Assembly: GCF_000715075.1 (NCBI RefSeq) | Contig: NC_134094.1 | Span: forward strand, 77,234,838-77,298,837 | Direction: 5' to 3' | Length of the DNA stretch: 64,000 nucleotides | Source of the DNA: Nicotiana tabacum | Lineage: Eukaryota > Streptophyta > Magnoliopsida > Solanales > Solanaceae | Shown: positions 23,582-35,627 of the stretch, piece after piece | How the letters are laid out: each line of letters opens with the position of its first letter | Numbering within the stretch: position 1 is the first letter of the stretch | Notes under the pieces: model-generated | The model's input: only the letters and a program-made list of their open reading frames with translations | What the model was told of the DNA's origin: nothing | Database searches by the model: none | Program-made: the position numbers and the translations under genes

Positions 23582-26500
23582 TTGTTACAGTTTGTCATAG
23601 AGATGCTTCAGTTTCTATTTGATCCGGGCTCTACTTATTCCTACGTGTCATCCTATTTTGCTTCATATCCGGTTGTGCCTCGTGATTCTTTAAGTGCTCC
23701 TGTATATGTGTCTACGCTTGTGGGAGATTTTATTGTTGTAAACCGTATTTATCACTCGTGTGTGATTACTGTTGGGAGTCCTGATACTAGTGTAGATATC
23801 CTACTTCTTAATACGGTAGACTTTGATGTTATTTTAGGCATGGATTGGCTATCACTGTATCATGCTATATTGGACTATCACGCCAAAATGGTGACCTTAT
23901 CCATGACGAGGTTGCCTCGATTAGAGTGGAGAGGGACTCCTGGTCATTCTACCAATAGGGTTATTTCTTATGTGAAGGCTCGATGTATGGTCGAAAAGGG
24001 ATGTCTAGCTTATTTGGCTTATATTCGCTATTCTAGTACGAAGGCTCCTTCCATGGATTCAGTACTAGTTGTGCGTGAGTTTCCATAGGTGTTTCCTACA
24101 GATCTGCCGGAGATGCCACCTGATAGAGATATTAACTTCTATGTTGACTTGGCTCCGGGCACTCAGCCCATTTCTATTCCAACATACCGTATGGCCCCGC
24201 CTGAGTTGAAGGAACTGAAGGAGCATGTGCAAGATTTTCTTAATAAGGGATTCATTAGACCTAGTGTCTCACCTTGGGGTGCTCCCGTGTTGTTCGTGAA
24301 AAAGAAGGATGGTTCGATGAGGATGTGTATAGACTATCGGCAGTTGAAAAAAGTCACTATCAAGAACAAGTATTCCTTGCCGAGGATTGATGACTTAATT
24401 GATCAACTTCAGGGTGCCAAAGTGTTTTCGAAGATTGATTTGAGATATGGCTACCATCCGTTGAATATTAGGGCATCAGATGTCCCTAAGATAGCTTTTC
24501 GGACTCGGTATGGGCATTATGAATTCCAAGTGATATCATTTGGGTTGACAAATGCCCCAACAACATTTATGGATTTGATGAATCAGGTGTTTAAGCCTTA
24601 TTTGGATTCTTTTGTGATCATATATATTTATGATATCTTGATCTACTCCTCCAATCGAGAGGAGCATGAGCAGCATCTTTGACTTGTACTTTAGACTCTA
24701 AGAGATAGTCAGTTATATGCCAAGTTTTCAAAGTATGAGTTTTGGTTGGACTCGGTTGCCTTTTGGGGGAATGTTGTATCGGCCGAGGGAATTAAAGTGG
24801 ATCCTAAGAAGATTGAGGCAGTTCAGAACTGGCCTAGACCTACTTCAGCTACAGAGATTCAGAGTTTCCTCGGTTTAGCTGGTTATTATCGCTAGTTCGT
24901 GGAGGGGTTTTCATCCATAGCAGCCCCATTGACTAGATTGACCTAGAAGGGTGCCTCATTTAGGTGGTCCGATGAGTGTGAGTTGAGCTTTCAAAAGCTC
25001 AAGACTGCTTTGACTACAGCCTCAACATTGGTGTTGCCCACAGGTTCAATATCCTACACGGTGTATTGTGATGCATTGCGTATTAGGCTCGGTGCATTAT
25101 TGATGTAGGATAGCAGGGTGATTGCATACGTGTCACGGCAGTTGAAGGTTCACGAGAAGAATTACCATGTTCATGACTTAGATTTGGCAGCCATTATTCA
25201 TGCACTGAAGATTTGGAGGCATTACCTCTAAGGTGTGTCATGTGAGGTATTCACAGATCATCAGAGTCTACAGTATTTGTTCAAGCAAAATGATCTCAAT
25301 TTGAGGCAGCGGAGGTAATTGGAGCTGTTGAAAGACTATGATATTACAATTTTGTATCATCCCGGGAAGGCCAATGTGGTGGCTGATACCTTGAGTAGAA
25401 AGGCTATAAGCATGGGTAGCCTTGCGTATATTCTAATTGGTGAGAGACCGCTAGCATCAGTTGTTCAGGCCTTGGCCAATCAATTCATGAGGTTAGATGT
25501 ATCGGAGCCCAGTCATGTTCTAGCTTACACGGCCTCCCGGTCTCGTTGTACGAGCGCATCAAAGAGCGTCAGTATGATGAACCCCATTTTCTTGTCCTTA
25601 AGGACACAGTGCGGCACGGTGGTGCCAAGCAGGTTACTATTGTAGATGATGGAATATTGCAAATGCAGGTTCAGATTTGTGTGCCCAATATGGATGGGTT
25701 TCGTGAGTTGATTCTTGGGGAGGCCCACATGTTGCGGTATTCCATTCATCCGGGTGCTGCCAAGATGTATCAGGATTTGAGGCAGCATTATTAGTGGAGA
25801 ATAATGAAGAAAGATATAGTTGAATATGTGGCTCGGTGTTTGAATTGCCAGCAGGCAAAGTATGAGCATCAGAGGCCTGGCGGTTTGCTTCAGAGACTTG
25901 AGATTCCTGAGTGGAAGTGAGAGCGTATTGCCATGGATTTTATTGTTGGGCTGCCATGGACTTCAAAGAAATTTGACGCAGTGTGGGTCATTATGGACAG
26001 GTTGACCAAGTCGGCAAATTTCATTCCAGTAGCAGTTACCTATTCTTTAGAGTGGTTGACTGAGATCTATATCTACGAGATTGTTCGTCTTCACGGTGTC
26101 CATTATTTCTAATCGGGGTACGTAGTTCACATCGCACTTCTAGAGGGCCATAAAGCGTGATTTAGGCATACGGGTGGAGTTGAGTACAACACTAAACCCC
26201 CAGACGGACGGACAGTCCAAGCGCACCATTTAGATATTGGAGAATATGCTTCGCGCTTGTGTTATGGATTTTGGGGGTTCTTGGGATCAATTCTCGCCAC
26301 TTGCGGAGTTTGCCTACAACAACAGCTACCAATCGAGTATCCAAATGGCCCCTTATGAGGCATTATATGGGAGGCGGTGTCATTTGCTAGCTGGTTGGTT
26401 TGAGCCGGGAGAGGCTCGGTTGTTAGGTACCGATTTGGTTTAGGATGCCTTGGAGAAGGTCAAGATGATTCAGGATCGACTTTGCACAGCTCAGTCTAGG

Positions 26501-26970
26501 TAGAAGATTTATGCCGATCGTAGAGTTCGTGATATTTCATTCATAGTTAGAGAGAGGGTTTTGCTCCGGTTTTCACCCATGAAGGGTGTGATGAGGTTCG
26601 AAAAGAAGGGCAAGAGTCCTAGGTATATTGGACCCTTTGAGATTCTTGTGAGAGTTGGTGAGGTAGCCTACAAGCTTGCATTGCCACCTAGCTTATCAAC
26701 AGTTCACTCGGTGTTCCATGTCTCCATGCTTCGGAAGTATCACAGTGATCCATCCCATGTGTTAGATTTTAGCTCAGTCCAATTGGACAAGGATTTGACT
26801 TACGAGGAGGAGTCGGTGGTCATTCTAGCATGGCAGGTTCGGAAGTTGAGGTGTAAGAGTTATCCTTCTTTTAGAGTGCAATGAAGAGATCAGCCGATCG
26901 AGGCATCCACGTGGGAGTCCGAGTCCGACATGCAGAGTAGATACCCACACCTTTTCACCAATCCAGGTAC
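23582..26970 (+). pseudogene. pol pseudogene of the Tekay-type element (PR, RT, RNase H, INT, chromodomain)
   Basis: Protease: DPGSTYSYVSS near 23620 and ILGMDWL. A TAG at 24086 separates it from RT in the same frame (24089-24682: [41 protein letters not shown]). The RT active site FIDD has become YIYD (24623-24634), losing a catalytic Asp. RNase H (about 25060-25400: YCDA, FTDHQSL, LSRKA) has stops at 25108, 25231 and 25316. Integrase is in another frame from about 25546, with HHCC residues and MDFIVGLP, but the second catalytic Asp is Asn (SNRG, 26108-26116); the frame shifts back near 26100. The chromodomain at the end is cut by TGA at 26882. It cannot make working enzymes. Confidence 0.9.
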
Positions 26971-26983
26971 CTTTTTATGTCCG

Positions 26984-26997
26984 TTCGAGGACGAACG
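26984..26997 (+). promoter_or_regulatory. Pre-PPT motif shared with LARD-A and the 55 kb gypsy element
   Basis: TTCGAGGACGAACG, 7 bases before the PPT region. LARD-A has TTTGAGGACGAACG (10827-10840) and the element at 55193 has TTCGAGGACGAATA (62666-62679). Conservation in a non-coding element suggests a cis function at the RNA or DNA level rather than coding; this is inference. Confidence 0.5.
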
Positions 26998-27003
26998 TTT
27001 ATT

Positions 27004-27016
27004 TTAGAGGTGGAAA
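27004..27016 (+). other. Polypurine tract of the Tekay-type element
   Basis: TTAGAGGTGGAAA directly before TGTAATGACCC at 27017. Confidence 0.8.
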
Positions 27017-27714
27017 TGTAATGACCCGATAGGTCATTTTGAGTTTTAGCCTTTATTTTCGTGCTCTAATACCTCGATTAGCCCCATTTAGCATTTCTCG
27101 GTTTGCATGCGCAGTCCGTATCTTATTCCGGAAAGTCTTTATGTGAAAAATTGAAGAAAGTGTGAATTATTGCCTTAAAATGATTTGAGTTGACTACAGT
27201 CAACATTTTGTATAAACGGACTCAGATCGGTATTTTGAAGATCCCAGTGAGTCTGTATCGTAATTTGGGACTTCGGCGTACGCCGGGAATTGAATTTGGA
27301 AGTCCCTAACTTGTTTTGACGTGATTTGTTGAAAGCTAGTAATTTGAAGGTTTAAAGAATTCTGAAGTTTGACTGTAGTTTGACTTTATAGCAACCGGGT
27401 CCAGATTTCGGTTCCGGAACTTGGTATAGGTTCATTTTACTATTTAAGACTTGTTTAAAAAATTTGATACAAAACGGAGTTAATTTGATGTGATTCGGAC
27501 GTTCGGTTGTGAATTTGAAATTTCTTAAGTTTCTTTGAAAACCTCATATATTTTGATGTCTGATTCGTAGTTTTAGGTGTTATTTTGGTTTTTCAATGCG
27601 CGAGCGAGTTCGTATGATGTTATTACACCTGTGTACATGGTTGGTTTGGAGCACGATTTTGGAAATCTGCTAGTTTTATTGTTGCTGGTGTCTGTCATTT
27701 TGTGCTTACCTTCA

Positions 27715-28025
27715 CGACCGTGAAGGGGAAACTGGGACAAGGGCAGAACTTATTCATCGCGAACGCGATGTCTTCGTCATGAACGTGAAGCACTGGGGGT
27801 TTTACCCTTCGCGAACACGACCAACCTTTCGCGAACGCATAGGGATATGAGGCCTGGAATGGAGCTTGGCTGTTACTCTTTGCGAACGCGGCATCTGGAC
27901 CGCGAATGGGAGGGCAGGTGGGAGTTAGCCTTCGCGAACGCGAAGAATGGCTCGCGAACGCAAAGTCCTTTGGTCGATCCTACTTCGCGATCGCGTTAGG
28001 CCCTTTGCGAACGCAAAAAAGGACT
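27715..28025 (+). promoter_or_regulatory. CpG-rich word array in Tekay-type 3' LTR
   Basis: Counterpart of 19600-19920, words such as TTCGCGAACGCGAAG and TTCGCGATCGCG. Several CpGs present in the other copy are now TG or CA (for example CATGAACGTGAAG). Confidence 0.5.
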
Positions 28026-28904
28026 GACGCCCAGTGATTTAAATATCCCAAAGTCGGGATTCAACCCAGTTTTCACCATTTTCAAGTTTGAGCTCGGCCT
28101 AGAGGCAATTTGGAAGAGGTTTTTCATCCCAACTTCATAGGTTAGTATATTTTAACTTGTTTCCTTCCATTTTCATAAACACTCATTGATTTTAACCTTT
28201 AATCTATATTTTTTCATGGTAGAAATTAGGGATTTAGGCAGAAATTAGGGAGTTTGAGAAATTGAGATTTAGATCTCAAATTGAGGTCAGATTTCGAAAC
28301 TAATCACGTAACCGGGCTCGGGGATGAATGGGTAATCGGGTATTGGTCAGAATCTCAGGTTTTGACCAAGCGAACCTGGGGTTGAGTTTTGTTGATTTTT
28401 TTCAAAAACATTAAAGATTGAATCTTTTTCACTCGTGGGTAGTTTCTAAAGCTTATTTTGAATTATTTGAACTATATTTGGTTAGATTTGATTGTTTTGG
28501 AGGATAATTATAGAAGAAAAGCCGCGGTTGAGCATTGATTTGGTTGCAGAGTGAGGTAAGTGTCATGGTTAACCTTGACTTGAGGGATTAGGACGTGTTA
28601 GTCTAATTGCTATGTGTTTTATGTGTGAGAACAATGTATATGTGAGGTGATGAGTACTTATGCGTTGTTATTGGGTTAAAGCATGCGGGTGGAACTTGTT
28701 TCTTTGTACTTTATTGCTTTGTTAAATATGATATTCATGCTTAAATTAGATTATCACTTCTTTGATTATTCGTTTCGTAATTATTGCTTATTTCAAAGTT
28801 GTTGAATATTGTTGTAAGTTAAAGTTTGGTATCATAGCACCATATTTGAAGTTAAATTTATTATCCGCATTATTTATGATTCGAATTCATATTTTCATTA
28901 TCAT

Positions 28905-29215
28905 ATGGTGAGGAAGAGAGTAAAAGCACGAAGTATGATACCGTGCCATTACGTTTACATTATCATTATTACATGGTGAGGAAGAGAGTAAAAGCACGAA
29001 GGGTGATACCGTGCCATTTTATTTATATTATCATTATTACATGGTGAGGAAGAGAGTAAAAGCATGAAGGGTGATGTCGTGTCATTTCATTCATATTATT
29101 ATTACATGGTGAGGACGAGAACGCACGAAGGGTGATGTCATGCCATTATATTCATATTATTGCATGGTGAGGATAAGAGTAAAAGCACGAAGAGTGATGT
29201 TGTTCCATTTTCATA
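28905..29215 (+). repeat. Tandem repeat in Tekay-type 3' LTR
   Basis: Counterpart of 20779-21110; five units around AGAGTAAAAGCACGAAG, the fourth with a short deletion. Confidence 0.88.
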
Positions 29216-30004
29216 TCATTGGTTTGACTGATTTTAGTGGAATTGATGATTTACTTGGTTATTTCGTGATTTCTTACCTATCGTAGTTGTTATATTTTCC
29301 CCTTTTTGCATGTCCCATCCCAGTTTGTACATTAAGATTCTCTGTTATTATTGCTGCTTTATATAAACTTGTACATGTTTATTTACATAGGTGTCTTGTC
29401 ATAGCCTCGTCACTACCTCGTCGAGGTTAGGCTCGATACTTATGGGGTACATTGGGTCGGTTGTACTCATACTACACTTTTACACTTCTTGTGCAGATAC
29501 TAGTATTGGTCTTAGCGGCGCTCAGTAACTTTTGCTCGGATTCTATTGCTGGCAGAGACTTAAGGTATATTTGTACAACGTCTGCAGCCCTGAAGTCCCC
29601 TTCCCTTTTATCTTTACTGTTTTATTGAGTTTCAAAACAGTTGTATTTTGTTCAGACCTTGTTTGTAGTACTCTAGATGTTCATGTACTCGTGACTCCAG
29701 GCTTTGAGTTATGTTTAGACTTCGTTGTTCGATATTATTTTACTCTACTTCAAACTTATATCACTATCATTGTTAATATTTTGTTTTCAGTTGTTAAAAT
29801 CAGTTGATTTTCTATTTCACGTCGGCTTGCCTAGCAAGTAGATGTTAGGCGCCATCATGACCCTGAGGTTGGGATTTCGTGTTGTGACAGTTATGTTTTG
29901 GAACTTGTGGGTATGTTCGGAGGGGGTCCCGAAGGGCTTGAGTGAGTTTCGGATGGTTTTCGGACCATTTTGAGTCATGTTGGTTGTGGCTGGTTTGGCA
30001 GAGA

Positions 30005-30345
30005 ACTGGTGTCATCGCACCTACGGACTATTGGGTGCAGGTTCGGATCCACAAATGCGGTCAAGGAGGCGCAGAAGCGAAAAGGCTAAGCTGGCACAAG
30101 TTATCACAGATGCGGAAGTTTTTGCACATCTTCGGGAGTGCAGATGCGGGCGACGTTCCGCATGAGCAGGAAGGCAGACTGGGCGAGTGCTTCGCAGAAG
30201 CGGAAGGTGCATCGCACCTGCGATGTCAAAGAAGTGGAGGAACATCCGCAGGTGCGAGTGATCGGGGCCTGAGTGTTTTTCGTAGAAGCGGGGATTGTAT
30301 TGCAGAAGCGATGCCACAAAAGCGGCTCTTGGACTGTAGGTGTGG
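30005..30345 (+). promoter_or_regulatory. CpG-rich word array in solo LTR 2
   Basis: Words such as CGCAGAAGCGAAA, CGCAGAAGCGGAAGG, CGCACCTGCGATG, CCGCAGGTGCGAG and CGTAGAAGCGGGG, followed by a TATA-like run at 30358. A conceptual ORF of 166 codons across it (29942-30442) is not a gene. Confidence 0.5.
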
Positions 30346-31319
30346 AAGTGCTAGCAGACTATTTATTTTGATGGTTGTTCATTTTATCACATTTTGGGAA
30401 ATTTGGAGCTTGGTTTTGGGCAATTTTCGAGAGAATTTTTAATACATAGATTGGGGTAAGTATTTTCTACTCGATTTTGATTATATTCCATGATTCTATC
30501 TTTGATTTTGGCATTTGATCGATGATTCTAAAAGAAATATTTGGGGGGTTTTGCCTAAAATTTCCTAAAGTGATTAATTGAGTTTTGAACATCGATTCAG
30601 AGTCGGATTTGAGTGAAATTAGTATGGTTGAACTTGTATTCAAATGGATTGTTGGAATTTGTGAGTTTTGTCGAGTTCCGAGGTACGAGCTCGAGTTTGA
30701 CTTTTTGGTTGACTTTGAGTAATTGATTAAATATTCGATCTTTATCGTTCAGGTTTGTTCCCTATGGCATTATTTGATATTGAGTTAATTTTGGCTAGTT
30801 TCGAGCCGTTCGGAGGTCGATTCACGCGGGATGGCATTTTAAGAGTATTATTTGGCTTGCTCGGTATTTGTTTTGGCTTGCTTGAGGTAAGTATCATATC
30901 TAAACTTGGTTGAGTCACTAGTTGCCTGAGTTATTTGTGATAGCTACGTGCTTTGGGTGCATATATGTGTGGGTTTGAGCCCATGTGCGAGTACCGCTGT
31001 ATTTATCCATGCTCGGGGTAGTGCTTAGGCTATGATATGCCTTGAATTGACTGTTAAGCTTTAAGCTGTGATATTTCTCATATTTGTAACTTGTTGTGAA
31101 CTATTTGATCCATGTTTGAGGTTACATAGAGGCTAAATCCCTGAATGAACATGATAATTGCTATTTTGTGATGAAATTGCCGATTGGATTATGATAGCAC
31201 ACTTTGCACATGCCTACACTTTAGCATGTCATAATACCAGTCTAGGAGCATGAAATCTGATATTGATTCATCATATACATGTGTTCTTGTTTATTTGCTT
31301 CTGTGTGATATGATTTGGA

Positions 31320-31625
31320 CTGGATGCATGTGACCACGCTAGACGGATTGTGTTGTTATGCATGTGATAACGTCGGACGGATTGTGTTATTATGCCTGTG
31401 ACCACGCCGAGCGGAGTGTGTTGTTATGTCAGTGACCATGCCGGGCGGATTGTGTTGTTATGCCTTTGACCAGGCCATGCGGATTGTGTTGTTATGCATG
31501 TGACCACGTCGAGCGGATTATGATATTGATCACGCCGGGCGGATTATGATTATTAGCACGTGAGTTATCCGTGCGGTTGATATTGAGCATATGACCACGC
31601 CGGGTTGATAGCACATTAAATTGGC
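31320..31625 (+). repeat. Tandem repeat in solo LTR 2
   Basis: About eight imperfect units of 35-38 bp around TGTGACCACGCCGGGCGGAT followed by TGTGTTGTTATGC. Confidence 0.88.
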
Positions 31626-32444
31626 CGTGCTTATGTGTGGATACAGATCTATCCCCCTAGGTTCACACTCTCATATTTCTCTCTTGATGGTGTACACGCG
31701 GATTGTGAGAAACCAACGGGTTTCTGGTTAATGTGAGCTCTAGGAGAGCGGGTTATTGTTATTCAGATTGGGTTGCGCACCATAACGGACTGATATTTGG
31801 TTATCGAATTTCATCTTTACTTGTAATTTCTTTGACTTTTTACCTGATTTACTTACATATCTTCCTTATATGCTGGATTGTTGACTGAGTAGAACACTTT
31901 AAAATAAAGAATTGTGAGCACCAAGGTGGTTTTACTTGTGTTTTTCTTGATTTGATCATATATCTGTTCTACTTGTTGGATTTAAGAACTTGTACAGGTG
32001 GCTGGTGAATATCATTTAAAATTCTTGCTTTTATTACCTCGCCGAGGTTAGTTATGATACTTATTGATTACATGGGGTCGGTTGTTCTCATACTATACTT
32101 CTACACCACGAGTACAGATCTTGGAGCTGAGATGATGTGGATGACGGGAGCTGACATTGAAGACGTACCTATGTTCCGGATATGTCCATCACTTGTCCTT
32201 GATAGCTTTAGACTTGAATTTCTATTTTGTACATTTTAAACAGATGTATTTATTTTAAGCAGCTTTGTAAATCTAAGTCTTAGTGGTTCATGACTTGTAT
32301 TACCAGTGGGTTATTGTATAAAGTTTCAGTTATTTTATTTATTGATTTTCTACTAATCTCATTTGGTTTGTGTTGGTTGTTAGTTGACTTACCTAGCGAA
32401 TTGGGTTAGGTGTCATCATGACTAGTGGATTTTGGATCGTGATA

Positions 32445-32600
32445 CTAAAATTTGAGGAGCATGTGGATGATGAAGTTCTTGTCCAATCTAAAGTACAAGA
32501 ACCCTTCTAAGGAATTTGCGCCTAATCTAAGTCCAGAACGTCGGGGCCAACAGCAAGTCAAACTGTTCAATCTGAAGGCCTAGAGTTTTGGGTTGTTACA
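32445..32600 (-). repeat. Older LTR-like fragment, part 2
   Basis: On the minus strand it begins TGTAACAACCC (32600). It is the continuation of 18167-18271 once solo LTR 2 is removed. Family not identified. Confidence 0.35.
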
Positions 32601-34049
32601 CTTACAATCTATTTAGACAAGGGCCAATTACACAAACACTTTTTGCCATAATAGATTAAAAAAAAAAAAAAACTTATGCATTGTAACATAATATGCACAT
32701 TATTAGAACATACATTTGCTTTCATTCATATGCCCCATATCTTGGGTTGTGATGTGGGCTTATGTGTTGGGATATAAGGAGCTTATATATGGTATTGAGT
32801 CTAATCCAGACGAACCGAAATAAAAAAGAACGGTTAAGCTGGTGCAAATTTGGAAGATCACTTACTAGTTTTTGTGCGAAAACTAACTAACACAAGATAC
32901 ACAACTGGATGAAGAAGATAATGAAAAAATAGAAGTTCACAGTTTGTTATCATAATTGATAATCCACTATGATTCAATCTGTTGTCATTTCCATATGAAA
33001 AAAAGCTAAAAGAAAGAAAGAAAGAAAAAAAGGAGGTCCACAAATCTGTTTAACCTAAAACTTAAATTTTAAAGGTCAAAGCAATTAAATTATATTTTAG
33101 GGAACAATTGATTTGATTCACTCTTCCAAATAAGAATAATATGAATCAAATAAACAAATGAGCGAAATAATAAAAGTAAAAGGTAAGAGAATTCTTTTTT
33201 ATGAGGATAGCTCCTCTTTTGATCACTTTGATCTTGAATTGCCAGAAAATAAGATGCTATGATTACGAGAATAGTAAGTAAGATTTTAGATTAGATACAA
33301 TGTAATGAAAATGGGGTTTAAATAGCAATCCCTCCTATTCGTAAGTGTTTATCTCATTCAATGTTTACCAGCTACAATCACTAATTGCATTTATTGTCCG
33401 TTATATTTTTGACTCATTGAATAATAGTGACAAATTTCACTTAATCCGGGATTGACTAATACAACTCGCATAAAGACTCCTAAATCCATCCCGATCCCTT
33501 TATTCCATCTTTCCTCTCCAATCCTCGATCAAACTTGCGTTCCCCGGGTGCTATAAAATGGGGCTAGGGCTCATAAACCCTTTCTTTCATTTATCAATGG
33601 AGTCTTGCCCTGATCGGTCACTTTTCTGGGCCGGGGTCGATAAATGAAAGCCATAAAAAAAAAATCTTTTTCTTCGCACCTCAGATCGGGATCCCATAGA
33701 AAATACTTCTTTTATGCCTCAAGTATTAGCCACAGCTCGTATTCATTTAGTAATTCTACCCCTTCTTCGTTCTTGGACCTCGTTTCTTAATATTGTTACT
33801 TTTCATGCTGTGTAATTCTTTTCACCTTCGTATCTATGAATGATTCTCCGCACATGTGTTGGTGTAGCTCCATTCTAATAGTTACGATGCCGTCATATTT
33901 GGTACCGAGTGTTCTTTAAACTCCGTCCAAGTTATTCTTCAATTGCTTGACACACGTTAAGTTTTAATTGATCCTCATGGTTATTCTAATTTTTACCAAT
34001 ACAAAATCAAGGGGCCCTCATTGAGTGTTGACGTAAAAAAGGCCGACTG
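32601..34049. other. A/T-rich upstream region of the ALB4-like gene
   Basis: No gene recognised. Before the copia insertion this DNA was directly upstream of the ALB4-like gene, so it probably holds part of its old promoter. Visible items are an A-run near 32658, (GAAA)n near 33010-33030, a CTATAAAAT box at 33551, and a 12 bp perfect inverted repeat (CTTTCATTTATC at 33584-33595 and its complement at 33639-33650). A TGACGT motif lies at 34028-34033. Confidence 0.5.
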
Positions 34050-34424
34050 TGTTATGAAAATAATTATATTGTGAATGTTCATTTATTACTCCGCTATAGA
34101 TAATTTTCCTGAAAAAGATTATCCATTTAGTACTCTATTGAAGTTTATCTACAAGCAGTTGATGCAGGCAAGTTGCAAGCAGCTCAATGAAATAATTTGC
34201 AGCAGGTTCTTATTAAACAGGCATGTTGCAAGCAGCTCATGCAGATAGCTTACAAGCAGCTAAAGAAAAGCCTTCCAGGTGCTTCTTGAAAAGCCTCGCA
34301 GCTGCTTCCTTTCTTCTATAAATAGAGGAGTTTTCAGTTCATTATATACATAAGTTTGAAATTTGAATAATATATCAGTTTCTCTCTATACTTGTCTTTA
34401 CTTTACAGTTTTTATTTTATAACA
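34050..34424 (+). repeat. 5' LTR of the copia element
   Basis: TGTTATG ... TTATAACA, 375 bp, with TATAAATA at 34317-34324. Four copies of CAAGCAG lie at 34152-34260 upstream of the TATA box, two within the 14-mer TTGCAAGCAGCTCA. Confidence 0.95.
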
Positions 34425-34502
34425 CGTTATCAGCACGAGACTCTGCCATCTCGAGAAAATACTTTGAAAGTATCAGAGGTACGAACTTTCTTTTTCTAAA
34501 TA

Positions 34503-35513
34503 ATGTCAAATTTTTCTAAACTTGAGTTTGCAGCCCTGGATATATCGGGCAAAAGCTACATGTCTTGGGTGCTTGATGCCGAAATTCATCTTGATGCGAT
34601 GGGTCTGGCAAACACCATCAAAGATAAAAATCAGGCATCAAACCAAGACCGTGCCAAAGCAATGATATTCTTACGCCATCACTTTGATGAGGGCCTGAAA
34701 ATGGAATATCTTACTGTTAAAGATCCAGTCATACTGTGAAATAATTTGAAAGATAGATATGACCACCTGAAGATGGTCATTCTTCCACAGGCATGTTATG
34801 ATTGGACTCATCTAAGGCTACAAGATTTTAAATCTATCAGTGAGTATAATTCTGCTATGTTCAGAATTATTTCCCAATTGAAACTATGTGGTGATAATAT
34901 TACTGATCATGATATGTTGGAGAAAACTTTCACCACTTTTCATGCCTCGAATATGCTCCTACAGCAGCAATATCGAGAGATGGGATTTAAAAAGTATTCT
35001 GAACTTATCTCACATCTTCTTGTAGCCGAGCAACATAATGGGCTATTAATGAAAAATCATGAAAGTCGACCTACTGGTTCTTGTCCATTCCCTGAAGTGA
35101 ATGAGACGAACTTCCACCAAGCTAAGCGTGGAAGAGGACGTGGCCCCAGTCGTGGTCATGACCGTGGTCGGGGAGGAAACTCTAATCATAGTAATAATAA
35201 TACACCAAAGAACCCTCCTCACCACCAGCAGTGGAAAAGGAAGGAACAAAAGCATGAAGCGGTGCAAGAAGCAAAGCCAGAAAATACATGCTATAGATGT
35301 GGAGGAAAAGGGCACTGGTCACGTACATGTCGTACGCCAAAGTACCTGGTTGAGCTGTATCAAGCCTCCCTGAAGAAGACAGAGAAAAATGCTTAAGCAA
35401 ATTTTATTTCTGAAGATAATTTAGACTTCATGCATTTGGATGTAGCTGATTATTTTGCACTCCCAGAAGGAGAAACAAGTCATGTGATGGGTAATGAATC
35501 TGTAAAAATATAA
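34503..35513 (+). pseudogene. copia gag pseudogene
   Basis: Nucleocapsid protein gene, about 336 codons, one frame throughout. Start ATG 34503 (MSNFSKLEFAALDISG), 78 bases after the LTR. The middle is a helical gag domain (NLKDRYDHLKMVILPQACYDW, read as two parts), then an Arg-Gly-rich tail and a complete CCHC knuckle CYRCGGKGHWSRTC at about 35287-35330. Two in-frame stops break it: TGA 34737 (expected Trp) and TAA 35394 (probably from GAA). Past the second, the frame continues to DFMHLDVADYFALPEGETSH and a probable natural TAA at 35511. Confidence 0.9.
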
Positions 35514-35627
35514 ATTTTAATTTTTGTTGTTTGTAGTAGATAGTATGGTTATGTAATTGTTGTACATAAATAAAAGTTATGCTTTGATAATAATGTTTAC
35601 TATCATATTTATTTTGTTTATGTCATT
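35514..35627 (+). other. A/T-rich spacer between copia gag and pol
   Basis: 114 bp, very T-rich, with an AATAAA-type motif (ACATAAATAAAAG near 35565) and TTTTGAAG just before pol. Pol resumes in the same frame as gag. It may be a site of premature polyadenylation or splicing that balances Gag and Pol. Confidence 0.5.

Larger units (their letters stand above)
18867..29889 (+). mobile_element. Tekay/Del-type Ty3/gypsy chromovirus, full-length but dead
   Basis: An 11.0 kb element with LTRs of about 2.9 kb, PBS, PPT and a perfect 5 bp TSD GTTAT (18862-18866 and 29890-29894). The interior holds gag, protease, RT, RNase H, integrase and chromodomain in that order, broken by many stops and several frameshifts. 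The first LTR terminus is mutated (TAAGATGACCC for TGTAATGACCC). Clade assignment rests on domain order, the chromodomain and the long LTRs; a phylogeny of RT would settle it. Confidence 0.92.
27017..29889 (+). repeat. 3' LTR of the Tekay-type element
   Basis: TGTAATGACCC ... GTTGTGACA, 2873 bp. It repeats the layout of the 5' LTR: CpG word block 27715-28025, TTTAAATA at 28038-28045, tandem block 28905-29215. Compared with the 5' LTR it has small indels, including about 8 bases lost in one tandem unit near 29120. Confidence 0.93.
29890..32444 (+). repeat. Solo LTR 2, second part
   Basis: Resumes after the TSD GTTAT (29890-29894) and runs to GGATCGTGATA. It contains a CpG word block (30005-30345), an A/T-rich TATA-like ACTATTTATTTT (30358-30369) and a tandem block (31320-31625). 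Joined length about 3.1 kb. No internal region is attached. Confidence 0.75.

Noticed and set aside
29942..30442. 166-codon plus-strand open frame
   Set aside because: It covers the CpG word array of solo LTR 2; the peptide is a product of biased words, not a known domain.
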